Part shown: piece by piece, positions 1 through 9,332 of the stretch
How positions within the stretch are numbered: position 1 is the first letter of the stretch
Layout: the number at the start of each line of letters is the position of its first letter
Origin: 66-474 sp035281745
Lineage (GTDB): Bacteria > Pseudomonadota > Gammaproteobacteria > Xanthomonadales > Rhodanobacteraceae
Length of the DNA: 64,000 bases
Assembly (NCBI GenBank): GCA_035281745.1
Contig: DATEDI010000011.1
Span: 123,714-187,713 of the forward strand
Reading direction: 5' to 3'
Translations under genes and position numbers: made by a program
The notes under the pieces: model-generated
What the model saw: only the letters and a program-made list of their open reading frames with translations
Databases searched by the model: none
What the model was told of the DNA's origin: nothing

Positions 1-2
1 CG

Positions 3-2162
3 TGGACTGCGTGGCGTGCCGATCTCGCAATGGGCGCGCGCCTGCCGCACGCGCTGGAGAAGCAGGACATCCTGGTCACGGGTACGGTGACGGATCTGCC
101 GCATGCGCAGGAAGATTCGACGCGTTTCGACTTCACGATCGCGACGGCGTCGTTCGGGGGCAATCCCGTCCCGGTGCGCGGCCATGTGCGCCTGTCGTGG
201 TATGCCTCGCGCCAACACGCGCCACCGCGAATCAAGCCCTGTACGACATGGCGTCTGCGCGTACGCATGAAGCGGCCGCATGGCTTGGTGAATCCCGGTG
301 GGATGGATTTCGAGCGCTCGGCCTTGCAGAAAGGCATCATCGCCACCGGCTATGTTCGTGAAGATCCGGCCGATGCGATGCTCACCGAAGGTGCGTGCGT
401 CGACGGGGTGCGGGCGCGCATCTCCGATGCGATCGGGGCCGCGCTGCCGAACGATGCGCATGCCGTGCGTTTGCTGCGGGCACTTTCCGTCGGCGACGAA
501 CGCGCGCTGGACGAACACGATTGGCAGGTGGTGCGCGCGACCGGCATCGCGCACCTGATCGCGATTTCGGGATTCCACGTGGGCCTGGCAGCGGTGTTCG
601 GCGCGTTGCTGGTCAGGCTCGCGTGGTGGCTGCTTCCGTCGCTGGGGCTGCGGCTGGCTCGGCCCTCGGCCGAAGCCGCGATCGCGTTTCCGGCTGCGCT
701 TGCGTACGGCGCGCTGGCCGGTTTCGGGCTGCCGACCATGCGCACCTTGCTGATGATCGCGGTCGTCGCAGGCTGGCGCTTGCTGCGCCGGGGTGGGGGG
801 TTCGGCGAGGGCTTCGGATTGGCGTTGGCGGCGATCCTGGTGGTCGATCCGCTGTCGGTGTTGTCGGCGGGGTTCTGGTTGTCGTTCGCGGGCGTGGCCT
901 TGCTGGCGTGGACACTGGCGCACGACACCGGCTGGCGCGGGCACCTCAAGGAAATCGGATTCGCGCCCTTGCTGATGACGCTGGCGTTGCTGCCGCTGAC
1001 GGTCTGGTTCTTCGGGCAAGCCTCGCTGGTCGCGCCGCTCGCGAATCTGGTGGCGGTGCCGTTCGTCAGCTTCGTGATCGTGCCGATCGATCTTGCCGCG
1101 TGCGCGCTGCTGTTCGCGTGGCCGTGGGCGGGACAGGCACTGCTGCACGTGTGCGCCCATCTCGTCGACGCGTTGTGGTGGCTGCTGGCGCATCTCGCGG
1201 CGTGGCCCGCGGCGATGCAATACCTGCCGGAAAGCTCCCTGCTCGCGTTCGCACTGGCGTGCGTCGGATCGGTCTGGCTGTTGGCGCCGCGCGGTATCCC
1301 GGCGCGCGCGCTTGGCGTCCTGCTGCTGTTGCCGTTGTGTCTTCCGCGGACCGTCCGGCCGAGCGAAGGCGGATTCCGGGCGACCGTGATCGACGTGGGA
1401 CAGGGCTTGTCGGTGCTGGTACGCACACGTTCGCACGCGTTGCTGGTCGATGCGGGCGCGCGCTATCCGTCCGGATTCGATCTGGGCGAGGCGGCGGTGG
1501 TGCCTACACTGCACGCGCTCGGCGTCACGCGGCTGGATCGCATGATCATCAGTCACGGCGACAACGATCACGCCGGCGGCGCGACCTCGGTGCTGCTGGC
1601 GTATCCGCACACGCCGGTCTGGGGCGGCGAGCCCGCGCGCGGCCCGGTGCCGATGCGGCAATGCCATGCCGGGCAGCAATGGCAATGGGACGGCGTCGTG
1701 TTCCGGGTGTTGCGGCCGCCCCCGCCCGTAACGGTGAAAGGCAACGATGCGGGTTGCGTGCTGTTGGTGGCCGGCACGGATGGAAGATTGCTGCTTCCGG
1801 CCGATACCTCGTCCAAGGTCGAGGCCGACATTGCGCACGCTGTGCCTGCCGGCCCGCCGCTGGTGCTGGTCGCCCCACACCACGGCAGCAAGACGTCATC
1901 GAGCGGCAATTACCTGCGGGCGCTGCACCCGATACTGGCGATCGCCTCCACGGGCTATTTGAACGCTTTTCACCATCCGGCTGCGGAGGTCGTGGCGCGC
2001 TACAACGCGTTCGGGATTCCGTTGCTGAACACGCCCGCCACCGGCGCGGTACGCGTCGGATTCCCGGTTGCGGCTGCGCCGCGGATCCTGGCCGAAGAAC
2101 GTCGGCGGCAGGCCCACTACTGGCGGGAAACCGGGTCGAACGGGTCGACTGCGTCACGCTGA
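3..2162 (+). CDS. comEC: DNA internalization-related competence protein ComEC/Rec2 (5' truncated by window edge)
   Basis: Inner-membrane channel that carries single-stranded DNA into the cytoplasm during natural transformation. The reading frame is open to the left edge and matches the family before the first in-frame ATG (position 30), so the true start lies outside the window. About 719 residues are visible: the end of the N-terminal soluble domain, a multi-helix Competence domain (roughly residues 130-430) with the DEHDWQVVRATGIAHL-like entry, and a C-terminal metallo-beta-lactamase-like domain with the metal motif SHGDNDHAGG at visible residues 517-526. An exbB-exbD-msbA-lpxK run follows on the same strand. 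Identification is firm from the domain order and motif; the exact length is unknown. Confidence 0.93.
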   Translation, partial: WTAWRADLAMGARLPHALEKQDILVTGTVTDLPHAQEDSTRFDFTIATASFGGNPVPVRGHVRLSWYASRQHAPPRIKPCTTWRLRVRMKRPHGLVNPGGMDFERSALQKGIIATGYVREDPADAMLTEGACVDGVRARISDAIGAALPNDAHAVRLLRALSVGDERALDEHDWQVVRATGIAHLIAISGFHVGLAAVFGALLVRLAWWLLPSLGLRLARPSAEAAIAFPAALAYGALAGFGLPTMRTLLMIAVVAGWRLLRRGGGFGEGFGLALAAILVVDPLSVLSAGFWLSFAGVALLAWTLAHDTGWRGHLKEIGFAPLLMTLALLPLTVWFFGQASLVAPLANLVAVPFVSFVIVPIDLAACALLFAWPWAGQALLHVCAHLVDALWWLLAHLAAWPAAMQYLPESSLLAFALACVGSVWLLAPRGIPARALGVLLLLPLCLPRTVRPSEGGFRATVIDVGQGLSVLVRTRSHALLVDAGARYPSGFDLGEAAVVPTLHALGVTRLDRMIISHGDNDHAGGATSVLLAYPHTPVWGGEPARGPVPMRQCHAGQQWQWDGVVFRVLRPPPPVTVKGNDAGCVLLVAGTDGRLLLPADTSSKVEADIAHAVPAGPPLVLVAPHHGSKTSSSGNYLRALHPILAIASTGYLNAFHHPAAEVVARYNAFGIPLLNTPATGAVRVGFPVAAAPRILAEERRRQAHYWRETGSNGSTASR

Positions 2163-2219
2163 TCCCCGCGGGCGCGCTGTTATCATGCGGCGCAAAACCA
2201 CCTTGCGGCGGAGCTTCAC

Positions 2220-2891
2220 GTGTTCGAAATCCTCAAGGCCGGCGGCTGGGGCATGCTGCCCATTCTGGCGTGCTCGGCAATCGGTCTCGCGATCGTGCTG
2301 GAACGCTTCTGGACGCTGCGCCGCAACGCGGTGCTGCCGCCCGGACTCGGCGAACAGGTGCGCAGTTGGGCGCACTCGCAGCAACTGAATCCCACGCACA
2401 TCCAGGCCTTGCGCGAAAATTCGCCGTTGGGCGAGTTGCTGGCTGCCGCGCTGGACGTGCGCAACCGTTCGCGTGCGGAAATCAAGGAGCGTATCGAAGA
2501 TACCGGCCGCCATGTGGTGCACGGTCTCGAGCGCTACCTCAACACACTCGGCACGATCGCGTTGATTGGCCCGCTGCTGGGCCTGCTCGGCACCGTGTTC
2601 GGATTGATCCGCATGTTCCTCGCGGTGATGGTTTCGGGCGTCGGCGATCCCATGAAGATGGCAGGCGGTATCGGCGAGGCGCTGGTGTGCACCGCGTCCG
2701 GCCTGGTGGTCGCCATTCCCGCCTATGTGTTGCACCGCTATTTCCGCTCGCGCGTGCGCGGCTACGTCGTGCAGATGGAAAAGCAGGCCACTGCGCTGCT
2801 GGATGAGCTTTCGGTCGCGCGACCCACGCCGGTCGACACGCGCACGCCCGCGGGCGCAGGCGTTCCGCGCCCCGCGCGCGTCGTGGGTTAG
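2220..2891 (+). CDS. exbB: ExbB/TolQ/MotA-family proton channel protein
   Basis: Inner-membrane proton channel subunit that, with the ExbD-like protein encoded just downstream, couples proton motive force to an envelope process. The start is a GTG giving a typical N terminus; there is no suitable ATG. Three membrane segments fit the family: about residues 9-27, 105-135 (GPLLGLLGTVFGLI, a hallmark stretch) and 150-172 (ALVCTASGLVVAIPAY). At 223 residues it has ExbB size. It lies 57 bases after comEC and 13 before exbD. In Xanthomonadales this pair sits directly before msbA-lpxK, so a role in lipid A or outer-membrane transport is inferred; TonB energization is the alternative. Confidence 0.88.
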   Translation: MFEILKAGGWGMLPILACSAIGLAIVLERFWTLRRNAVLPPGLGEQVRSWAHSQQLNPTHIQALRENSPLGELLAAALDVRNRSRAEIKERIEDTGRHVVHGLERYLNTLGTIALIGPLLGLLGTVFGLIRMFLAVMVSGVGDPMKMAGGIGEALVCTASGLVVAIPAYVLHRYFRSRVRGYVVQMEKQATALLDELSVARPTPVDTRTPAGAGVPRPARVVG

Positions 2892-2904
2892 CGGAACCCC
2901 ATCG

Positions 2905-3333
2905 ATGCGCATCGGCAACGACAACGCTGACGAATTCGAAATCAACGTGGTCAGCCTGATCGACGTGCTGCTGACCTTGTTGATGTTTTTCGTGCTGACC
3001 ACGACCTTCGTGCAACAGGGCCACATGAAAGTGTCGCTGCCGCAGGCCAGCGATGCCGCAAGCACCCCCGTGCGCGATACGCTGGTGGTCGTGATCGACC
3101 GTGAAGGCCATTTCTTCGTCGCCAACAACCGCGTGCTGGGCGACGACGAGTCCACCTTGAAGCGCGCGATCCAGGCCGTGGCAGGGGATGACCGCGAACG
3201 TCCCGTGCTGCTGCGCGCCGACGGCATGACGCCCCACCAGGCCGTGGTGACCGCGATGGATGCGCTGGGCCAACTCGGTTTCACCCATTTGTCGATCGCG
3301 ACCGCGCCACCGTCGGGCGCGCCCGCGTCATGA
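2905..3333 (+). CDS. exbD: ExbD/TolR-family biopolymer transport protein
   Basis: Partner of the upstream ExbB-like channel. The 142-residue protein has the ExbD layout: short cytoplasmic N terminus, one membrane helix (about residues 14-33) with the conserved acidic residue Asp20 in NVVSLIDVLLTLLMFF, and a periplasmic domain. The start at ATG was chosen because the ExbD homology begins there; an in-frame upstream ATG would run back into exbB. The stop overlaps the start of msbA in an ATGA arrangement, implying translational coupling. Confidence 0.9.
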   Translation: MRIGNDNADEFEINVVSLIDVLLTLLMFFVLTTTFVQQGHMKVSLPQASDAASTPVRDTLVVVIDREGHFFVANNRVLGDDESTLKRAIQAVAGDDRERPVLLRADGMTPHQAVVTAMDALGQLGFTHLSIATAPPSGAPAS

Positions 3334-5093
3334 CGGAAGCCGCTTCCGACGCGACGACCTATCGACGGTTGCTCGGTCTGCTGCAGCCGTTCCGCACCAT
3401 GGTCGCCGCCACCGTCCTGGCGATGGTGGCCGACGCTGCCTGCATGACGCTGTTCGCGCGGGTCATCAAGCCGCTGATCGACAAACTGTTCGTGGTCCGC
3501 GATCCGCAAGTGATCTTCTGGATGCCGTTGATCATCGTCGGCATCTTTTTGGTACGCAGCATCGCGGTCTATGTCGAGACCTACGGCTCGGCGTACGTCG
3601 GTCGCGGCATCGTGCAGGACATGCGTCGCCGCATTTTCGACAAGTACCTGCGGATGCCCACGGCGTTCTTCGACCACGAATCATCCGGCCAGCAGATATC
3701 GCGCATCACCTACACCAGCGAGCAGGTCGCGCAGGCCACCACCGATTCGGCCAAGACTGCGATCGTGGATGGGCTGACGGTGGTCGGCCTGATCGGGGTG
3801 ATGCTGTGGACGAGCTGGCAGCTTTCGCTGGCGCTGCTGGTGATGGTGCCGATGATCGGACTGCTGGTCACTTACGTCAGCCGCCGCTACCGCCGCATCA
3901 ACGTGACGATCCAGGACGTGGTCGGCCGCGTCACCAGCGTGGTCGAGGAAGTGGTCGGCGCGCACCGCGAGGTGAAAGTGTTCGGCGGGCAGGACTACGA
4001 AGCGAAGCGATTCGACGAAGTCACCGATCGCACCCGCAAGTTGAACGTCAAGGTGGCCGCGACCAATGGCCTTTCCACCGCATTCGTGCAGTTGGCGGCC
4101 GCAATCGCGCTGGCGCTGATCGTGTTTTTCGCGACGCGCCCGTTCATGCTGGACAACCAGTTCACCGCCGGATCATTCGCCACGCTGTTCCTGTGCATGG
4201 GCGGCATCCTGCCGTCGTTGAAACGCTTGACCACCGTGCAGTCGAGCATCCAACGGGGGCTCGCCGCCGCACAGGAATTGTTCGGCGTCCTCGACGCGCC
4301 GATGGAACGCGACGAAGGCACGAAGATTCTGCAGCGCTGCCGCGGCGACATCGAGTTCCGCGACGTGCACCTGACCTATGCGGGCGCTAGCGCGGCGGCG
4401 TTGCGGGGCATCTCGCTGGCGTGCCCGCGTGGTTCGATCACCGCGCTGGTGGGGCGCTCGGGAAGCGGCAAGTCGAGCCTCGCCAGCCTGATTCCGCGTT
4501 TCTACGAGCCGACCTCGGGCGAAGTCTTGCTGGACGGCCATCCGCTCGGCGATTACACGCTGCGCAGCCTGCGCGCCCAGATCGCATGGGTGGGCCAGGA
4601 CGTGGTGCTGTTCGACGACACCATCGCGAAGAACATCGCCTACGGCGCACTGGCGAACGTCGGGGAAGCCGGCATTGTCGCCGCGGCCGAAGCCGCCAAC
4701 GCGATGGAATTCATCCGCGAATTGCCCGACGGCATCCACAGCCGGGTGGGCGAGGGCGGTTCGCTGCTTTCGGGTGGCCAGCGCCAGCGCATCGCGGTGG
4801 CCCGCGCACTTTTGAAGGATGCGCCGATCCTGGTGCTGGATGAAGCCACCAGCGCGCTGGATACGGAATCCGAACGCCTGATCCAGGATGCGTTGTCGCG
4901 GCTCATGAAGAATCGCACCACGATCGTGATCGCGCATCGCCTGTCCACCGTCGAACACGCCGATCAGATTGTCGTGCTCGACCAGGGTCATGTCGTCGAG
5001 CGCGGTAGCCACGCCGAACTGCTGGCGCGCAACGGCAAGTATGCGGCGCTGCACCACCTGCAATTCCGCGATTCGGCGGCGCTTGCCCAATGA
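3330..5093 (+). CDS. msbA: Lipid A export ABC transporter permease/ATP-binding protein MsbA
   Basis: Flips lipid A-core across the inner membrane. This 587-residue half-transporter has an N-terminal six-helix permease domain (about 20-310) and a C-terminal ATPase with Walker A GRSGSGKSS near residue 375, ABC signature LSGGQRQR near 479 and Walker B ILVLDEATSALD near 500. Length equals that of characterized MsbA proteins (about 580). It overlaps exbD by four bases and is followed by lpxK, the usual neighbour in lipid A loci, which supports MsbA over a generic drug exporter. Confidence 0.93.
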   Translation: MTEAASDATTYRRLLGLLQPFRTMVAATVLAMVADAACMTLFARVIKPLIDKLFVVRDPQVIFWMPLIIVGIFLVRSIAVYVETYGSAYVGRGIVQDMRRRIFDKYLRMPTAFFDHESSGQQISRITYTSEQVAQATTDSAKTAIVDGLTVVGLIGVMLWTSWQLSLALLVMVPMIGLLVTYVSRRYRRINVTIQDVVGRVTSVVEEVVGAHREVKVFGGQDYEAKRFDEVTDRTRKLNVKVAATNGLSTAFVQLAAAIALALIVFFATRPFMLDNQFTAGSFATLFLCMGGILPSLKRLTTVQSSIQRGLAAAQELFGVLDAPMERDEGTKILQRCRGDIEFRDVHLTYAGASAAALRGISLACPRGSITALVGRSGSGKSSLASLIPRFYEPTSGEVLLDGHPLGDYTLRSLRAQIAWVGQDVVLFDDTIAKNIAYGALANVGEAGIVAAAEAANAMEFIRELPDGIHSRVGEGGSLLSGGQRQRIAVARALLKDAPILVLDEATSALDTESERLIQDALSRLMKNRTTIVIAHRLSTVEHADQIVVLDQGHVVERGSHAELLARNGKYAALHHLQFRDSAALAQ

Positions 5094-5099
5094 CTTGTC

Positions 5100-5121
5100 C
5101 ATTCCCGCATCGGCGGGAATG
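5100..5121. repeat. Perfect palindrome CATTCCCGC-N4-GCGGGAATG
   Basis: Nine-base arms with a four-base loop between msbA and lpxK. There is no T-run, so it does not look like a classical intrinsic terminator. A related, imperfect copy (GCATCCCG / CGGGAATGC) lies at 42239-42262, which suggests a dispersed palindromic repeat. The stem would form in the msbA-lpxK transcript. Confidence 0.7.
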
Positions 5122-5131
5122 ATGGAGACGG

Positions 5132-6154
5132 ATGGTGCCAGGTCAATCCCTGCAGCGACGCTGGTACGAGGATGGTGCATCACCTTGGTGGACGCTGCCG
5201 CTGGCGGCGTCGTATGGCAGCATGGTGCGTTTGCGGCGTGCGTTGTATCGCCGCGGCTGGTTGCGCGTGCAACGCCTCCCGCTACCGGTGATCGTGGTCG
5301 GCAATATCGTGGCCGGCGGAGCCGGCAAGACGCCGCTGACCATCGCGCTGGTGGAAGCCTTGCGTGCACGGGGATTCAAACCCGGTGTGGTCAGTCGCGG
5401 CTACGGCGGCACGGCGCAGCGCCCGATGTTGCTTGATGCACAGCCCGACCCGGCGATGGTCGGCGATGAGCCTGCGTTGATCCGCATGCGCACGGGTGTG
5501 CCGGTGGCGATCGGCGCCGATCGGCCGGCGGCGGCCGCGCTGCTGCCGGGTGCAGGCGTCGACGTGATCATCGCCGATGATGGCTTGCAGCATTACGCAT
5601 TGGCACGCGACGTCGAAGTATGCGTGGTGGATGGCGCACGCGGATTGGGTAACGGGCGCTTGCTGCCCGCGGGGCCGCTGCGCGAATCCCCTGAACGACT
5701 GGATGAAGTGGATTTCGTGATCGTGAATGGCGGCAATGCAGCGGGTGCCCGTGGGATGCGCGAATCCGCGGATCGCCCACGTGCCGCATCGGCGATTCCC
5801 ATGCGCCTGCAGGGCGATGTCGCGCGCAATCTGGCTGACGCATCGCTGCGCCCCTTGACGGACTTTTCGGGCTCGCGCGTGCATGCCGTGGCCGGCATCG
5901 GCCATCCGCCGCGATTCTTCGATGCCTTGCGCAGGTTCGGCATCGAGGTGGTGGAACATGCGTTTCCCGATCACCACCGCTACATCGCTGCCGATTTCGA
6001 TTTCGGTGGCGCCCTGCCGGTGCTGATGACCGAAAAGGATGCCGTGAAGTGCCGCGCGTTTGCGCAGCCGGATTGGTGGAGCGTGCCGGTGACGGGCGAA
6101 CTGCCCGAAGCGTTCTTCGACGCCGTTGTGGCAAAGATCGCGAAGCGCGTCTGA
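5132..6154 (+). CDS. lpxK: Tetraacyldisaccharide 4'-kinase LpxK
   Basis: Phosphorylates the 4' position of the lipid A disaccharide precursor to give lipid IVA, at the inner membrane. The 340-residue protein starts with an amphipathic/hydrophobic N-terminal region and has the P-loop GNIVAGGAGKT at residues 57-67, followed by VVSRGYGG and IIADDGLQH motifs typical of LpxK. It follows msbA after a 38-base gap holding the palindrome, as in many lipid A loci. The identification is secure. Confidence 0.95.
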   Translation: MVPGQSLQRRWYEDGASPWWTLPLAASYGSMVRLRRALYRRGWLRVQRLPLPVIVVGNIVAGGAGKTPLTIALVEALRARGFKPGVVSRGYGGTAQRPMLLDAQPDPAMVGDEPALIRMRTGVPVAIGADRPAAAALLPGAGVDVIIADDGLQHYALARDVEVCVVDGARGLGNGRLLPAGPLRESPERLDEVDFVIVNGGNAAGARGMRESADRPRAASAIPMRLQGDVARNLADASLRPLTDFSGSRVHAVAGIGHPPRFFDALRRFGIEVVEHAFPDHHRYIAADFDFGGALPVLMTEKDAVKCRAFAQPDWWSVPVTGELPEAFFDAVVAKIAKRV

Positions 6155-6187
6155 TGCTGCGCCGGCGCAAGGCCCGATAGCGCCCCC

Positions 6188-7408
6188 TTACTTGTTCGCA
6201 GCACCCGTCGAAGCGCGATCCTGGGGACGTACCGGGTCGCGAGCTTCCGGCGTGGCGTCCCGTTCCTTCAGCAGCATCGCGAGGAACGGCGGTGCGATCA
6301 CCGAGGTGAGCAGCGACATCGCGATGATCACGGCATACAGTTGCTGGCCGAACACGCCCGCGGAAAGTCCGAGTGCGGCGACCACGATGCCGACTTCGCC
6401 GCGCGGCATCATGCCGACGCCCACGATCAGGGCACTGCGGACGCCGAGCCGCAACGCACCCAACCATCCGCCGATCAGCTTGGTGACCAGAGCCAGCAAC
6501 GTCGCGACCAGCAGCAGCCACAGGGCTTCGCCGCTGGCGAGCTCGGCAAGTGCCACCTTGGCGCCGGTCAGTACGAAGAAGAACGGCGTCATCAAGGCGA
6601 GCAGGGGTTGCATCTGCTCTTCCAGTTGCATGCGTTGGCGTGTCTCGGAGGCGATCATGCCGGCGAGGAACGCACCGATGATCGCGGCCAGTCCGAAGCG
6701 CGTGGCGACCCAGGCAAGCCCGAGGCACAGGATCAGCACGATCAGCAGCGGTGACATCGGATCGCGCGCGCGTTCCAGCCATTTGGAACCGCGCCGCATC
6801 ATCAGGGTGCCCAGCCAACCCACCACCAGCACGAAGGCGATCGCTTCGCCGGCGACCACCAGCAATCGACTGACGCGCAGCGATCCGCCCGCCTGGATCG
6901 CGACCACGACGCCCAGCAACAACATCGCGAGGATGTCGTCGATCACCGCCGCGCCCAGGATCACGCGGCTTTCGATTCGCCGCAGCACGCCCATCTGTTT
7001 CAGCACGGCCGCGGTAATGCCAGCGGATGTCGCGACGAACGCCGCCGCGACGAACAGCGAACGCGGCCAGTCGGGGCCGAGCGAGTGCGCCCAGAACGCG
7101 CCGCCCACGAACGGCACGATCACCCCGATCACGCCCACCGCGAAAGCGCTGCCGCCCACGCGTTTCACGTCGTCGAGCCGGGTTTCCAGTCCCACCGCGA
7201 ACAGCAGCAGCACCACGCCGATTTCAGACAAGACTTCCAGCGGCTCCGACGGCGTGATCCAGCCGAGCACCGATGGCCCGACGATGCAGCCGACGACGAT
7301 CTGGCCCACCACGTCGGGCAGACGAATCCAGCGCGCGAACGCGCCGCCGACCTGCGCCGCGGCAAAGATGATGAAGACTTCCAGCAGGATCGCGGTGGTG
7401 TCGCCCAT
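6188..7408 (-). CDS. Monovalent cation:proton antiporter, CPA2 (Kef/NapA-like) family
   Basis: Predicted inner-membrane Na+(K+)/H+ exchanger. The 406 residues form 12-13 hydrophobic segments with no soluble C-terminal RCK/TrkA-N domain, so it is the short NapA/GerN-like form rather than full KefB/C. The conserved acidic pair of CPA2 antiporters is present (Asp157-Asp158 in AAVIDDILAM), as is the N-terminal LPDVVGQIVVG motif. It runs against lpxK and follows a drug exporter on the same strand. The transported ion cannot be read from sequence. Confidence 0.85.
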   Translation of the reverse strand: MGDTTAILLEVFIIFAAAQVGGAFARWIRLPDVVGQIVVGCIVGPSVLGWITPSEPLEVLSEIGVVLLLFAVGLETRLDDVKRVGGSAFAVGVIGVIVPFVGGAFWAHSLGPDWPRSLFVAAAFVATSAGITAAVLKQMGVLRRIESRVILGAAVIDDILAMLLLGVVVAIQAGGSLRVSRLLVVAGEAIAFVLVVGWLGTLMMRRGSKWLERARDPMSPLLIVLILCLGLAWVATRFGLAAIIGAFLAGMIASETRQRMQLEEQMQPLLALMTPFFFVLTGAKVALAELASGEALWLLLVATLLALVTKLIGGWLGALRLGVRSALIVGVGMMPRGEVGIVVAALGLSAGVFGQQLYAVIIAMSLLTSVIAPPFLAMLLKERDATPEARDPVRPQDRASTGAANK

Positions 7409-7444
7409 TACGCGTAAAGTCGCTCGCTGCGCTTGCCGTGAAGA

Positions 7445-7490
7445 GTAAAGGGTAAAGAGTGAGAGCGGTTCATTGCTCTTTGTCCTTTAC
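7445..7490. repeat. Long imperfect inverted repeat between exporter and antiporter genes
   Basis: Sixteen-base arms (GTAAAGGGTAAAGAGT and its near complement), with two or three mismatches or G-U pairs and a 14-base loop. It lies in the 121 bases between two leftward genes. It could attenuate read-through from the exporter or be a decayed repeat; no U-tract follows. Confidence 0.55.
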
Positions 7491-7529
7491 AGGCGACGCA
7501 GCCGCCAACTTGCCCCTTCCGCCTGGCCG

Positions 7530-8948
7530 CTACGCTGCGGTTTCGGGCGTGGCGATGGGCCGCCGCAACGGCCGGTCGTGGCGCAATCGCGTGAACACGT
7601 ACACCGCGATCAGCGGCAGCACGGCCATCACCAGCACCGCAAAACGGAAGCCGTGCACGTAGGCCGTCGCGTCGTGGTGATCGTTGCCGAGGAACAGCGC
7701 GAACAGCCACGACGACAACGCGATGCCGAAACTGATCACGAGGTATTGCGCGGCCGAGCTCAGCGACGATGCCTGTGCCGCGCGTTCCGGAGGCAGGTCC
7801 ACGAACGCCAGTGTGTTCATGGCGGTGTACTGCAGGCTCATCACGAAGCCATAGGCGAACATCAGCAGCGCGATCGCCCACCAAGGCGTGGTCGCGTTGA
7901 ACAACGCGAAGCACGCGAGCAGCACGGTCGCGAGGGTCGTGTTCACGAACAACGCGCGGCGATAGCCGTAACGCTTGAGGATGCGATCGATCAGCAGCTT
8001 CATCAGCACCATCGCGATCGCCTGCGGCACGATCATCATGCCCGCGGCGGTGGGCGACCAACCGCAACCGACCTGCAGGAACAACATCAGCACGAACGAC
8101 AATCCCGCGGTGCCGAGACGCGTGCACATGCCGCCGCCCAGCGCGATGGCGAAACTGCGCACCTTCAGCAACGTCAGGTCGGCCACCGGGTGGCGCGCGC
8201 GACGGCTGTAGCGCCAGTAGGCGAATGCGCACACCAGCCCGACCAGCGCGGCGATGCCGGCATTGCGGTAATTGTCGTCGCCCGCGGTTTCCGCGGCGGT
8301 CAGCAACATGCCCGAGGCGAGCGCGAACAACGCGAACCCGATCCAGTCGAACGGCCGACGTTCGCCGCGGAAGTCCGGCATCTGGGTGCGGTTGAGCCAA
8401 AGCCCGATCAGGCCGACCGGCACGTTGACCAGAAAGATCAATCGCCATGAGGCGTATTGCGACAGCACGCCGCCCAGCAGCGGACCGAGCACGGGGCCGA
8501 GCAATCCTGGGATGCCGGCGGTGCTCATCGCGGCGACGAAATCCTTCGGGCCGAATGCGCGCACCAGCACGTAGCGACCGATCGGCATCAGCAGCGCGCC
8601 GCCGATGCCCTGCAGCACGCGCGCGGCCACCAGTTGCGTCAGCGTCTGTGACAGGCCGCAGGCCAGCGAACCCAGCGTGAATATCCAGATGGACGCGGCG
8701 AACACGCGGCGCGTGCCGAACCGATCCGACAGCCACGCGCTGGCCGGAATGCAGATGGCCAGTGTCAGCACGTAACTGGTCAGCGCCGTCTTCAGCGCGA
8801 TCGGCGGCACCGTCAACGCGTGCGCGATGCTCGGCACCGCCGTATTGACGATGGTCGAGTCCAGCGTCTGCATGAAGAACGCCGCAGCGACCAGCCAGAT
8901 CAGGCCGCGCATCTGCGCAATCCCTGCGGGAGAGCTCGCTTCGGGCAT
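7530..8948 (-). CDS. MFS transporter, DHA2 (EmrB/QacA, 14-TM) drug:proton antiporter family
   Basis: Predicted multidrug exporter of the inner membrane. The 472-residue product begins at an ATG (MPEASSP) just ahead of the first helix; an upstream in-frame ATG would add 42 non-family residues. Motifs of DHA2 proteins are visible: LDSTIVNTAVPSIA (motif D1) in helix 1, WLSDRFGTRRVF (motif A) in the first loop and GPVLGPLLGG (motif C) in helix 5. No membrane-fusion partner gene is adjacent, so it is probably a stand-alone inner-membrane pump or works with an unlinked EmrA-like protein. Confidence 0.87.
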   Translation of the reverse strand: MPEASSPAGIAQMRGLIWLVAAAFFMQTLDSTIVNTAVPSIAHALTVPPIALKTALTSYVLTLAICIPASAWLSDRFGTRRVFAASIWIFTLGSLACGLSQTLTQLVAARVLQGIGGALLMPIGRYVLVRAFGPKDFVAAMSTAGIPGLLGPVLGPLLGGVLSQYASWRLIFLVNVPVGLIGLWLNRTQMPDFRGERRPFDWIGFALFALASGMLLTAAETAGDDNYRNAGIAALVGLVCAFAYWRYSRRARHPVADLTLLKVRSFAIALGGGMCTRLGTAGLSFVLMLFLQVGCGWSPTAAGMMIVPQAIAMVLMKLLIDRILKRYGYRRALFVNTTLATVLLACFALFNATTPWWAIALLMFAYGFVMSLQYTAMNTLAFVDLPPERAAQASSLSSAAQYLVISFGIALSSWLFALFLGNDHHDATAYVHGFRFAVLVMAVLPLIAVYVFTRLRHDRPLRRPIATPETAA

Positions 8949-9100
8949 CGGGAGCGGTCGACTGGCGCGGCGGGTCAAAAAGAATCGGTAGTTTAATGCC
9001 GCCCGTGAAGAAATATCCGAAGCCGCTGTTGTGAAGTCAGGCCAAGGAAGGCCGCAACGGTCCCGGGATGACAAGGTGTATTGATTCGCTTTTGATCGTC

Positions 9101-9130
9101 ATTCCGGACGCGCGCCGCGCGATCCGGAAT
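9101..9130. repeat. Palindrome ATTCCGGA...TCCGGAAT
   Basis: Eight-base perfect arms enclose a 14-base GC-rich centre that is itself nearly self-complementary (CGCG-CGCG), so the whole 30 bases can fold as one hairpin. It sits between the drug exporter start and the structured stretch upstream of ligA. Confidence 0.6.
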
Positions 9131-9289
9131 CGGTTGTTTCAATGATGGCCGTTCTGGCTTGCCAAAGCGCGTACGGCCAGGCAATCCCGAAAGGCGGCAC
9201 GCCGCGATCGAGGCGGTAGCGGAAAGGCAACCGGGGATGGTCGGCTGCGCTTTCGCGCGGATGGACCACCGCGCGCAAAGCCCAAGCGT

Positions 9290-9332
9290 GTCCGGCCTGC
9301 GTCACCGGGGAGGGGTTAGACGCAGGCCGGGC
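9290..9332. ncRNA. Strong 14-bp stem-loop in orphan intergenic region (possible structured RNA)
   Basis: Fourteen-base arms (one G-U or mismatch position) enclose a 15-base purine-rich loop. A second set of complementary segments lies just to the right, with pseudoknot topology. No standard RNA family consensus (SRP, RNase P, tmRNA, 6S) could be matched by eye. Whether it is transcribed, and on which strand, is unknown. Confidence 0.3.

Noticed and set aside
350..1426. Long antisense open frames (for example 350-1426 minus, 9439-11901 minus, 46895-49330 plus)
   Set aside because: They lie wholly opposite confidently identified genes, are rich in Arg/Pro/Ala/Ser as expected from high-GC shadow frames, and lack any domain.
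9035..9075. SRP RNA-like string (GGCCAAGGAAGGCCGC)
   Set aside because: It looks like part of the SRP RNA apical loop, but the flanking conserved bases and long stem are absent.
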